Assembly (NCBI RefSeq): GCF_013744875.1
Contig: NZ_CP059399.1
Span: 3,348,001-3,412,000, forward strand
Length of the DNA: 64,000 bases
Direction of reading: 5' to 3'
Source of the DNA: Nocardia huaxiensis
Lineage (GTDB): Bacteria > Actinomycetota > Actinomycetes > Mycobacteriales > Mycobacteriaceae
Shown piece after piece: positions 57,373 to 64,000 of the stretch (the first letter of the stretch is position 1; every line of letters starts with the position of its first letter). The translations under genes were made by a program, and so were the position numbers. The notes below the pieces were generated by a model that was not told the origin of the DNA, made no database searches, and saw only the letters and a list, made by a program, of their open reading frames with translations.

Positions 57373-59760
57373 GTGAGTATTACTCGTCGGCTATGTGTGC
57401 TTCTCGCGGTTGTCAGTGTGCTCGTAGCGCCGTTGGCCGGCATCTACTTCATTACTGACAGGAACGAGACTCCTCGGGCCGAGGGTGGATATGCCTGTGA
57501 GCCGGGATATGTGGTCGATGCTCGGGTCAAAGTTTCGGTGAAGATTCGCGCCGAGAGGTCCGATTATCCCCGATTGATCACCGAAACCGTGATCGACATG
57601 GGTATCGACGGAATCGCACAGTCGCTCATGATGTCCGATGACCGCTGGGAATATCGCTCCACAATGCGCTGCCTGCTGGGCAGAGAGCACGAGAACTTCG
57701 GAACATCCGGGGAGCGCCGGAAAGAAAAGCCAACAGTCATAGTGCGGGACAATCGCGTGACCGTTCTCGACAAGAGCGAAACGGCACTGTGGGATGGATG
57801 GAGCATGGTGACGTCCGGGCTGGTCACCGCCCGGCAGACTGATCCGGGGCTCTGGGATCTCAGTCTTCATGTGCCCTCGGTGCTTTCGGAAGCATCGTGG
57901 GAATCGCTCAGTCTGGAAGCCCCCAATGGCTGGCTGACCAATCCGGCGCCCTGGCCACCCACCGAGGCCGACAGCGCGCACATCGTGTGGTCACCGTACG
58001 ACCGTGCGAATCCACCCGATGTAGTGGCGACGCTGCGCGAGAGCACAGCGCGAAGAATCGTTGAATACAGTTACACCTCACCGTATTTCGAGTGGGAGTT
58101 CGGCCTGAGCTGTCTGGCGTTCGTCATCGCCGTCGGTGCCGTGTGGACCCTGGTACGAAGGTCGCACCTGCCCGTCGGTTTCACCAGAACCAGTCGTGCC
58201 TACCGGACGGCGTCGAGGATCAGTGCGGCGGCGGCGATCTTCACTGTCGGGTGGCTCGGCGTCCAAGCGGTGATCAGATGGCAGGCCGACAGCTACAGTG
58301 CGGACACCTGGATGATGGTGGAGAACTGGTCTGTCGCAGTACTTTTGGGCTTCTGCGCGATCTGCTACGGCGTCGGCCGGCTCAGCGCCGGGCTGTTGGT
58401 TCTGGTGTCGGCGGGGGTACTGAGCTACTTCGGAATGCACTTCGAGGGCGGCCCCTCGGCCGCATTCCTCAGCGTTCCGACGCCGATCGGCGTCACGACC
58501 AAAGCCGCTGTGGCACTGATGATGTTGGCTCTAGGGTCGGTCGGGTTCGTGCAGGCGCTGCGCAGTGCATCGAATCTGTCCAGGTCGCCCGCTTCATCGG
58601 CCCGCGCATGGTTGGCGGTGGTCGCGTTCTCGACGTTCGTGCTACTGGACCGGCTGCTCGCCGATGCCGTCGGCATCGTCCGCATCCGCTGGCTCGCGCT
58701 GGAGGAACTGAGCCCATCCACGGTGTGTTGTACGTTCGACCGCTACTCCGCGACATGGGCGAACGAGATGCTCTTCGCTGTGCCCGTAATTCTCGCGGCG
58801 GTCGTCTGGGGAGTGCTGGTCGCGCGCCGAGAGAACGGTGATACGGATTCGCGATGGTTGATCTACTCGGCGGTCGCGATCTTCACCTTGGCAGGCACGC
58901 CGATCAACACCTACGTTCTCGGCTTCAGAGTCCCTCAGTTGCTGGTGATCGCGCCCGTAATGTATTGGCTTGTCACCGTTTCCGTCCCAGTGCTGGATCG
59001 GCGCGACCGCGATGGACGCAAGCTGCGCGACCGCATGCAAGGTCCCGAGCATGCCCGGTTGCGTGATGCCGTGCTGCGCGGCGTCGCGCAGTATCCCGAG
59101 ACGACCACCACCGCCCGCTTGCCCAATCGGGTCTCGGCCGTGGATGCCCTCCTTGCCGTCGGCCCGCACCGGTCGCCCATCGCGAACGCGCGGACGGCCT
59201 GTCGCCTCGCACTCATGATCGGTCTTCCCATCGCGATCCTGGTTGATCTCTGGGCCTGGCATCGAGGTTTCGATCTATCGCTCGCGCGCCAGGACTTCCT
59301 CAGCGGCTTGGCCATCGAGCTGCTGTGGGAGGTGGCGCTGTGGACTGCGGTAGGGATCACGATGGGCCTGCTGTGGCAATGGCTTCCGGGACGCTGGGGC
59401 CTCACCAGGGTCAGCCCATTGATCGTGGTGTTCGGTATCGGCCAGTTGGGCGCGACTCTGGACAGCGCCCTGGTCAGTCAGCCGTTGCTACTTCGTCTGC
59501 TTGCCGAGCTCTTGACGTTTTCGATCGCCGCCACACTGGTCGGCCTCGCGATGGATCACCTCACGCTGCGTCCGGATGCCGAGCGGAGTCGGCGGGTCTT
59601 TCTGGCCGCCTACGGATTACGAAGCGTCGCGAGTCAAGCCACCTTCCTGCTGGCTCAGATCGCAGCGGTGCTGGCTATTGTGAGCTTCCTGCGCGGGCAA
59701 GGAGACGCGCCTTCGGCTCCATCGGTGGATCCTCCGCTGGTCCCGAGGCCGAACCCTTGA
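57373..59760 (+). CDS. Large membrane protein, possibly DUF6185-type
   Basis: A 795-residue membrane protein. One N-terminal hydrophobic segment (LLAVVSVLVAPLAGIYFI) is followed by an extracytoplasmic domain of about 200 residues with two cysteines (YACEPGY, MRCLLGR). Then at least twelve hydrophobic segments follow in two blocks (about 240-505 and 590-780), separated by a cytosolic stretch rich in charged residues (RDRDGRKLRDRMQGPEHARLRDAVLRG). The arrangement recalls the actinobacterial DUF6185 family; this is a tentative identification. GGAGGGGG lies 10 nt before GTG 57373. There is no transporter signature, and function is unknown. Confidence 0.75.
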   Translation: MSITRRLCVLLAVVSVLVAPLAGIYFITDRNETPRAEGGYACEPGYVVDARVKVSVKIRAERSDYPRLITETVIDMGIDGIAQSLMMSDDRWEYRSTMRCLLGREHENFGTSGERRKEKPTVIVRDNRVTVLDKSETALWDGWSMVTSGLVTARQTDPGLWDLSLHVPSVLSEASWESLSLEAPNGWLTNPAPWPPTEADSAHIVWSPYDRANPPDVVATLRESTARRIVEYSYTSPYFEWEFGLSCLAFVIAVGAVWTLVRRSHLPVGFTRTSRAYRTASRISAAAAIFTVGWLGVQAVIRWQADSYSADTWMMVENWSVAVLLGFCAICYGVGRLSAGLLVLVSAGVLSYFGMHFEGGPSAAFLSVPTPIGVTTKAAVALMMLALGSVGFVQALRSASNLSRSPASSARAWLAVVAFSTFVLLDRLLADAVGIVRIRWLALEELSPSTVCCTFDRYSATWANEMLFAVPVILAAVVWGVLVARRENGDTDSRWLIYSAVAIFTLAGTPINTYVLGFRVPQLLVIAPVMYWLVTVSVPVLDRRDRDGRKLRDRMQGPEHARLRDAVLRGVAQYPETTTTARLPNRVSAVDALLAVGPHRSPIANARTACRLALMIGLPIAILVDLWAWHRGFDLSLARQDFLSGLAIELLWEVALWTAVGITMGLLWQWLPGRWGLTRVSPLIVVFGIGQLGATLDSALVSQPLLLRLLAELLTFSIAATLVGLAMDHLTLRPDAERSRRVFLAAYGLRSVASQATFLLAQIAAVLAIVSFLRGQGDAPSAPSVDPPLVPRPNP

Positions 59761-59862
59761 TCAATCGTGGCGAAACGGCAATCTGAAGTCGTTGTGTTTC
59801 ATATGATCTGGCCGGTGCGGTGAGGGCCGCCCATCAGCTGGAACAGATTTGAGGACAACTTC

Positions 59863-60108
59863 ATGAAGCGCGTGATTCTTGTGGGGGCTGTGGTTTTTGC
59901 GGCGCTCGGGGCCGGGGTGGGGACTGCGGGAGCGGAAGGGATTCCGGTTACACCGCAGGGGGCGGATGTGGACACCGGGTCGGCGAAGGATCTGGGGAAC
60001 GCGGTGGGGGCCGGGTCGGTGGATGCCGGGAGTTCGGCCGCGGCCTTGGGGAGTGCGTTCGGCGGGGGCTATCTGGGTGGTGTGCTCAGCGGGTTGTCAT
60101 CGCAGTGA
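59863..60108 (+). CDS. Small secreted Gly/Ala/Ser-rich protein
   Basis: An 81-residue exported protein: signal peptide of about 25 residues ending GTAGAEG, then a 55-residue mature part dominated by Gly, Ala, Ser and Asp without cysteine (GSAFGGGYLGGVLSGLSSQ at the end). TGAGGAC lies 6 nt before the ATG. It resembles in composition the many small secreted proteins of Nocardia and has no known function. A strong terminator follows 5 bp after its stop. Confidence 0.75.
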   Translation: MKRVILVGAVVFAALGAGVGTAGAEGIPVTPQGADVDTGSAKDLGNAVGAGSVDAGSSAAALGSAFGGGYLGGVLSGLSSQ

Positions 60109-60113
60109 GCGAA

Positions 60114-60157
60114 ATGATTCGGGCCGGGGCGCACTGTGCGACCCCGGCCCGAATCAT
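60114..60157. terminator. Bidirectional terminator between convergent secreted-protein genes
   Basis: A perfect 16-bp stem (60114-60129 with 60142-60157, core GGGCCGGGG/CCCCGGCCC) with a 12-nt loop that can itself fold (CGCAC-TGTGCG). It lies between the stops at 60108 and 60176. Confidence 0.9.
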
Positions 60158-60175
60158 GCTGCGGAGCAGGCGGTT

Positions 60176-60481
60176 CTAGCGGGTGCAGATGCCGCTGAGG
60201 AGGGTGGCGGCCTGGCCCACGGCGGCCACGTCGCCGGAGTCGAGGGCGCGGGCGTAGGACTCGATGTAGGTGGCTTCGTCGCCGGTGGCCTCGACGGTGC
60301 GGAGGCGGGCGGCGGCGTCGGTCATTTCGGCGCCGTGCGGGCCGAGGGAGCCGTAGCTGTGCAGGATGTCGACGGCGGACTGGCAGGCGGGGGTCATGGC
60401 GTTGGCGGTGCCGGTGGGGAGGATGAGGAGGGCGGCGGTGGCGCCGGCGGCTGCGAGGGTGGCGGTGAGGGTTTTGCGCAT
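60176..60481 (-). CDS. Small secreted protein with two cysteines
   Basis: A 101-residue exported protein: signal peptide MRKTLTATLAAAGATAALLILP... with ANA cleavage near residue 28, mature part TPACQSAVDILHSYGSLG... ending LLSGICTR, so the two cysteines could close one disulfide across the helical domain. GGAGTGAAC lies close before the ATG at 60481. No family was recognised. The gene is convergent with the Gly-rich secreted protein and lies downstream of the EF-G-like gene (114-bp gap). Confidence 0.8.
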   Translation of the reverse strand: MRKTLTATLAAAGATAALLILPTGTANAMTPACQSAVDILHSYGSLGPHGAEMTDAAARLRTVEATGDEATYIESYARALDSGDVAAVGQAATLLSGICTR

Positions 60482-60595
60482 TCGTTCACTCCAAGCGGTC
60501 AATTGCTGATTGTGGGTTCGAGTTTGCCTGATGGTCAGGCGAATCCGATCATGCACCCGCGGGACCATCGCGGGCGCAGGGGAATTTGTGACAGT

Positions 60596-61384
60596 TCAGT
60601 AGTCGAGGGCGTGTTCGGGCTGGCAGACGTCCAGGGGCGAGGGGAGATAGCGGACGATGGCGTCCAGGAGGGGGACGGTGTCGTCGCTCAGCGGGGTCGC
60701 GCCGCACAGGATGGGGACGATGTCGCCGATGCGGGTGAGCGAGCGGATGCGCTGGTGCAGCTGTTCGAGGGGGATGTCGCGCAGGGCGTGGTAGGCGGTC
60801 GCGTCCGGGGTGTTCTGCTGCATCACGGTTTTCACGAGGTCGGCGTAGGACGCTTCGGCGAGGGCCCAGTGCGGGCCGTAGATGTCGGCGGCCAGCGGGC
60901 CGAGCGCCCACATCGAGAGCAGGTCGATGCTGCCTTCGAAGGCGGCGCCGGCGCCGAGCGGAATCTGCAGGGGCAGGGGTACCGCTCCGCGGGTGTCGGC
61001 GATGGTGTGGACGCAGTGCGCGAAATCGGCGCCGGGGTGATCGAGGGCGGTGATCAGGCACAGGCGCGCGACCTGGTGGTCGTCGGCGACGCGCAGGATG
61101 GTTTCCAGTCGCGGGGCGTGGGGTGCGGTGGCGTGCACGACCGCGATCACGCTGTTGGCCACGCGGATGGATCGTTCCAGGGTGGCGATGGGTGCGTCGG
61201 CCGCGAGCTGGGTGAACCGGATGGTGTGGTCGACGCGGGCCGCGGCCCAGTGGATGACGTCCGGTGGGGAGGCGGGCAGCCCGGCGGCGTGGGACAGGCG
61301 TTCGATCACCCGTTGCGTCGCGCCGGGATCACCGATGATCGTGACATTGCGGATCGCCTGCGGGTCAATGGCTTTGCTGCCCAT
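60596..61384 (-). CDS. Solitary, degenerate EF-G-type G domain (pseudo-GTPase)
   Basis: A 262-residue protein colinear with domain I of elongation factor G: AIRNVTIIGDPGATQRVIERL aligns with the EF-G start RNIGI-AHIDAGKTTTTERIL; LERSIRVANSVIAVV with VERSLRVLDGAVAV; GADFAHCVHTIADTRGAVPLPLQIPLGAGAAFEGSIDLLSM with the EF-G G' insert; PILCGAT...PLLDAIVRYLPSPLDV with the domain end. The nucleotide motifs are gone: P-loop GKT is TQR (G18-R25), the DTPGH switch II is missing, and NKMD is TALD (112-115). Domains II-V are absent. It cannot bind GTP in the normal way and may act as a decoy or scaffold. It is divergent from the DUF35/thiolase genes. Confidence 0.8.
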   Translation of the reverse strand: MGSKAIDPQAIRNVTIIGDPGATQRVIERLSHAAGLPASPPDVIHWAAARVDHTIRFTQLAADAPIATLERSIRVANSVIAVVHATAPHAPRLETILRVADDHQVARLCLITALDHPGADFAHCVHTIADTRGAVPLPLQIPLGAGAAFEGSIDLLSMWALGPLAADIYGPHWALAEASYADLVKTVMQQNTPDATAYHALRDIPLEQLHQRIRSLTRIGDIVPILCGATPLSDDTVPLLDAIVRYLPSPLDVCQPEHALDY

Positions 61385-61487
61385 CGCGTTGCGGTACTCC
61401 AGATCGACTCGAGGATTCGTCGCATCCTCGATCCGGATTCACCGTACCTCCGCGCGGGCACCGGTGGATGGGATTTCGCCCCCAAAG

Positions 61488-61515
61488 TAGAACGTGTTCC
61501 TATACGGTCGGGGCT
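61488..61515 (+). promoter_or_regulatory. KstR-like dyad overlapping a leaderless promoter
   Basis: TAGAACGTGTTCCT (61488-61501) contains GAACGTGTTC and fits the cholesterol-regulator KstR consensus TnnAACnnGTTnnA except for the last base. TACGGT at 61503-61508 lies 7 nt before GTG 61516, matching a leaderless -10. A repressor bound here would cover the promoter. Confidence 0.5.
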
Positions 61516-61962
61516 GTGCAGAAAGAACAACGCCCCGCGGTGGCAGACTGGTTCACTGCGGAGGACGGCGCGGTGCGTCTGAAGGGAAGCCGCTGCAATA
61601 GCTGTGGCACACCGTATTTCCCGCGGAACACCCTCGCCTGCCGCAATCCGCAGTGTGCCGGACCGAAGGACGGGTCCGAGCTGGCCGAGTACCTGTTCTC
61701 GACGCGCGGCCGGATCTGGTCCTACGCCGACGCGCGATACAAGCCGCCCGCACCCTATGTGTCGCCCGACCCCTTCGAGCCGTATGTCATTGCGGCGGTG
61801 GAGCTCGAGGTCGAGCAGATGGTGATTCTCGGACAGGTCGTGCGCGGATTCACCGTGGACGATCTCGCCGTCGGCATGCCGGTCGAGCTGGCGCTCGGCG
61901 TGCTGTACGAGGACGAGGAAGCGGAGCACACGGTGTGGATGTGGAGGCCGGTCAATGACTGA
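61516..61962 (+). CDS. DUF35 zinc-ribbon/OB-fold protein (thiolase partner)
   Basis: A 148-residue protein. The N-terminal zinc ribbon uses C27, C30, C42 and C47 (CNSCGTPYFPRNTLACRNPQC), followed by the DUF35 OB fold (IWSYADARYKPPAPYVSPDPFEPYVIAAVELE and ILGQVV). DUF35 proteins form complexes with SCP2-type thiolases or aldolases (as ChsH2 with Ltp2 in steroid side-chain breakdown) and bind acyl-CoA. GTG 61516 appears leaderless. The stop overlaps the thiolase start by 8 bp, indicating translational coupling. The order resembles Rv3521 near ltp4/ltp3 of M. tuberculosis. Confidence 0.9.
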   Translation: MQKEQRPAVADWFTAEDGAVRLKGSRCNSCGTPYFPRNTLACRNPQCAGPKDGSELAEYLFSTRGRIWSYADARYKPPAPYVSPDPFEPYVIAAVELEVEQMVILGQVVRGFTVDDLAVGMPVELALGVLYEDEEAEHTVWMWRPVND

Positions 61963-63154
61963 CACGAATCGCGATATCGCCGTCCTCGGCGCGGGTATGC
62001 ACCCGTGGGGCAAGTGGGGACGCAACTTCGTCGAATACGGGCTGGTCGCGGCGCGGGCGGCGCTGGCCGACGCGGGCGTGAACCACCTCGACGTCGGGTA
62101 CATCGCGGGCGCGGACACCATCCGCAACGGGTATCCCGGATTCGTCGCGGGCGCGACCTTCGCACAGGCACTGGGCTGGTCGGGTGCGCGGATCTCGAGC
62201 AGCTATGCCGCGTGCGCGTCCGGCGCGCAGGCCATTGCGAGCGCTCGCGCCCAGATTCTGGCCGGGCTGACCGATGTGGCGCTGGTGGTCGGCGCGGACA
62301 CCACGCCGAAGGGGTTCTTCCAGCCGGTCGGCGGCGAACGCCGCGATGACCCGGACTGGCTGCGCTTCCACCTGCTCGGCGCCACCAATCCCATCTACTT
62401 CGCGCTGTACGCCCGCCGCCGGATGGCTTTGCACGGCGCGACTCTCGACGACTTCGCCGCCGTCAAGGTGAAGAACGCGCGGCACGGACTGAACAACCCG
62501 AATGCCCGCTACCGCAAGGAAGTCACGGCGGAGGAGATCGCGGCCTCGGCCGTCGTCTCCGATCCGCTGCGCCTGCTCGACATCTGCGCGACCAGTGACG
62601 GCGGCGCCGCGCTGGTGCTGACGTCGATGGATTACGCACGCCGCCACGGCATTTCCGATCCGGTGCGGATCAGCGCCCTGTCGACGGTCACCCCGACCTT
62701 CCCGAAGACCGTCATCGATCTCCCGGATTTCGCCACGGATTCCGCTGTCGCGGTCGAACCGCAGCCGCGCGTATTCCGTTCCGCCATAGCGCATGCCGCG
62801 TACGAGGAGGCCGGTCTCGGCCCCGAGGACCTGTCGCTGGCGGAGGTCTACGACCTGTCCACCGCCCTGGAATTGGACTGGTACGAGGACATCGGCCTGT
62901 GCGAGGTCGGTGGCGCGGAGCAGCTGTTGCGCAGCGGCGCAACGACTCTGGGCGGACGGATTCCGGTGAATCCGAGTGGCGGTCTGGCCTGCTTCGGCGA
63001 GGCCATCCCGGCGCAGGCCATCGCGCAGATCTGCGAGCTCACCTGGCAGTTGCGCGGTCAGGCCGACGGCCGTCAGGTGGAGAACGCCCGCGCCGGTATC
63101 GCGGTGAACCAGGGCCTGTTCGGGCACGGTTCGGCCACCATCGTCATGCGCTGA
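61955..63154 (+). CDS. SCP2/lipid-transfer-type thiolase
   Basis: A 399-residue thiolase-fold enzyme. The active Cys lies in SSYAACASGAQAIASARAQI, near residue 88. C-terminal landmarks are LAEVYDLSTALELDWYEDIGLC and IPVNPSGGLACFGEAIPAQAIAQI, and a glycine loop near the end (NQGLFGHGSATIVMR). These match non-specific lipid-transfer (Ltp) thiolases/aldolases that cleave steroid- or branched acyl-CoA. It overlaps the DUF35 partner gene, so the two probably form an enzyme complex. The closest remembered relative is Ltp3 (Rv3523), but the substrate is not certain. Confidence 0.88.
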   Translation: MTDTNRDIAVLGAGMHPWGKWGRNFVEYGLVAARAALADAGVNHLDVGYIAGADTIRNGYPGFVAGATFAQALGWSGARISSSYAACASGAQAIASARAQILAGLTDVALVVGADTTPKGFFQPVGGERRDDPDWLRFHLLGATNPIYFALYARRRMALHGATLDDFAAVKVKNARHGLNNPNARYRKEVTAEEIAASAVVSDPLRLLDICATSDGGAALVLTSMDYARRHGISDPVRISALSTVTPTFPKTVIDLPDFATDSAVAVEPQPRVFRSAIAHAAYEEAGLGPEDLSLAEVYDLSTALELDWYEDIGLCEVGGAEQLLRSGATTLGGRIPVNPSGGLACFGEAIPAQAIAQICELTWQLRGQADGRQVENARAGIAVNQGLFGHGSATIVMR

Positions 63155-63173
63155 ACTCGCCGTCCGGCCGCAG

Positions 63174-63254
63174 GTGACGCACGTCACTGTTCGCTCCTGT
63201 CAGGAAATCGCGAGCTGTCTCGTTCAAGCAGCACGCGAACCAGACAGGAGCGAA
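63174..63254 (+). promoter_or_regulatory. Regulatory leader: GTGACG dyad plus hairpin hiding the ribosome site
   Basis: GTGACG-CA-CGTCAC (63174-63187) is a perfect dyad, a likely regulator site. Just after it, TTCGCTCCTGTC (63190-63201) is the exact reverse complement of 63243-63254, which contains the Shine-Dalgarno CAGGAG of the downstream gene. If both arms are transcribed, the 12-bp stem would block ribosome entry. Confidence 0.55.
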
Positions 63255-63256
63255 AC

Positions 63257-64000
63257 ATGCACCGCATCGTCGTCCTCGGGGCCGGATACGCCGGAGCCTT
63301 CTCGGCCGGATACCTTGCCCGCCAATTGCATTCCGATGATTTCGAGATCACGGTCGTCAATGCCGAACCGGATTTCATCGAGCGGCTGCGCCTGCATCAG
63401 CTGGCCGCCGGGCAGGAGCTGCGGCATCGGCCGCTGGCGGAGATGTTCGCGGGCACCGGGATTCGACTCCGGGTGGCACGGGTGACCGACATCGACGTCG
63501 AACGCCGGACCGTCACCGTCGCCGACGGCGCGGGCCTCGACCGCATCGACTACGACACCCTGCTGTACGCACTCGGCAGCACCGCCGCCGACCACGGTGT
63601 TCCGGGTGTCGCCGAGCACGCCTTCCACGTGGCCGCGCGGCCCTCGGCGCTGCGACTGCGCGAACGCTTGAACACATTGGGCGAGAACGGAAATGTGCTG
63701 GTGGTGGGCGGCAATCTGACTGCCATCGAGGCCGTCACCGAGATCGCCGAATCCCATCCGGGGTTGCGCGTCGCCCTCGTCACCAGCGGCGAGGTCGGCG
63801 GCTGGCTGGGTGTGAAGGCCCGCCGTCATCTGCTGCGGGCGTTCGACCGGCTCGGCATCGCCCTGCACGAGCACGCCGCCGTCGAGCGCGTGCGGGAATC
63901 CGCGGTGATCACCGCGGACGGCACGGTCCTCCCCTCCGATGCGACGGTGTGGGCAGCCGGTTTCGCCGTGCATCCGATCGCCGCGGCCAGTGGTCTCGAG
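63257..64000 (+). CDS. NAD(P)/FAD-dependent oxidoreductase, NDH-2-like (3' truncated by window)
   Basis: The first 248 codons of a two-dinucleotide-binding flavoprotein; the frame is open to the edge. The FAD motif is RIVVLGAGYAGAFSAGYLAR at the N-terminus, a second FAD contact is DTLLYALGSTAADHGVPG near residue 105, and the NAD(P) motif is NVLVVGGNLTAIEAVTEIAE near residue 150. This matches type II NADH dehydrogenase-like oxidoreductases; in Nocardia and Streptomyces such a gene is often followed by an ECF sigma factor of the SigJ group, which would lie outside the window. CAGGAG lies 7 nt before the ATG, inside an inverted repeat. Confidence 0.88.
   Translation, partial: MHRIVVLGAGYAGAFSAGYLARQLHSDDFEITVVNAEPDFIERLRLHQLAAGQELRHRPLAEMFAGTGIRLRVARVTDIDVERRTVTVADGAGLDRIDYDTLLYALGSTAADHGVPGVAEHAFHVAARPSALRLRERLNTLGENGNVLVVGGNLTAIEAVTEIAESHPGLRVALVTSGEVGGWLGVKARRHLLRAFDRLGIALHEHAAVERVRESAVITADGTVLPSDATVWAAGFAVHPIAAASGLE

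Noticed and set aside
59879..61582. 567-codon Gly-rich plus-strand frame
   Set aside because: It passes through a terminator hairpin and antisense to the secreted-protein and EF-G-like genes; the Gly/Val/Ala repeats are a codon-bias artefact.

Overview
The window is chromosomal DNA from a high-GC, mycolic-acid-producing actinomycete, most probably Nocardia or a close relative. The evidence is a mycobacterial-type FAS-II operon (fabD-acpM-kasA-accD6) beside a MabR-type regulator and aceE, an Ag85-like mycolyltransferase, an EphD-type hydrolase/dehydrogenase fusion, an F420-type (Ddn-like) reductase, AhpE, DUF3558 lipoproteins, and many apparently leaderless genes with a TAnnnT box 6-8 nt before the start. 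It reads as core genome with small accessory patches. No phage, IS transposase, integrase gene or CRISPR array is present.

Layout. 1-4200: the tail of an unidentified gene, then an operon for a PF10118 metal-dependent hydrolase, a 2Fe-2S/flavin reductase and an EphD-like fusion. 4300-6430: a Gly/Cys-rich mini membrane protein, TerC behind a probable yybP-ykoY manganese riboswitch, a Ddn-like reductase and tRNA-Met. 6465-14850: a SARP/AfsR-type regulator with a downstream FAD monooxygenase, DoxX and carboxymuconolactone-decarboxylase-fold genes, and a divergent set (second such fold protein, PLP lyase, AtoE-type transporter). 14890-17240: a P-loop protein ending in a SUKH-4-like domain, with a 56-residue upstream ORF. 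17340-28250: thioesterase, AraC regulator plus VOC protein, UvrA-like ABC protein, mycolyltransferase, a Baeyer-Villiger-type flavoprotein, ArsR regulator, lipoprotein, and a TerD-HNH fusion divergent from a Pro/Ala-rich protein. 28280-38280: fused PabAB, APH-like kinase, DinB-like protein, two serine hydrolases, APC permease, a MerR regulator divergent from an alpha/beta hydrolase, DUF3145 and a lipoprotein. 38370-44110: an unknown 515-residue protein and a large DUF4132 protein followed by a duplicated remnant of its own C-terminus.

44190-54650 is the conserved mycolate/central-metabolism block. It matches the order of M. tuberculosis Rv2238c-Rv2247 (ahpE, DUF3052, small secreted protein, aceE, mabR, fabD, acpM, kasA, accD6) but lacks kasB. 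FabD and AcpM feed malonyl units to KasA, AccD6 supplies malonyl-CoA, and MabR probably acts at a palindrome before fabD. 54650-55450 holds a tRNA-Val whose 3' 39 bp are repeated about 700 bp downstream. This looks like a collapsed integrative element that kept a DUF6247 gene and a wrecked toxin. 55600-60480 carries secreted or membrane proteins of unknown role. 60600-64000 holds a solitary degenerate EF-G G domain, a DUF35/SCP2-thiolase pair behind a KstR-like site, and the start of an FAD oxidoreductase whose Shine-Dalgarno lies in an inverted repeat.

The most unusual items are the EF-G-derived pseudo-GTPase, the tRNA-Val mini-element, the hairpin between kasA and accD6 where kasB would lie, the P-loop/SUKH-4 protein and the TerD-HNH fusion. 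Gene family names come from recognising motifs and gene order by eye; no database search was run.
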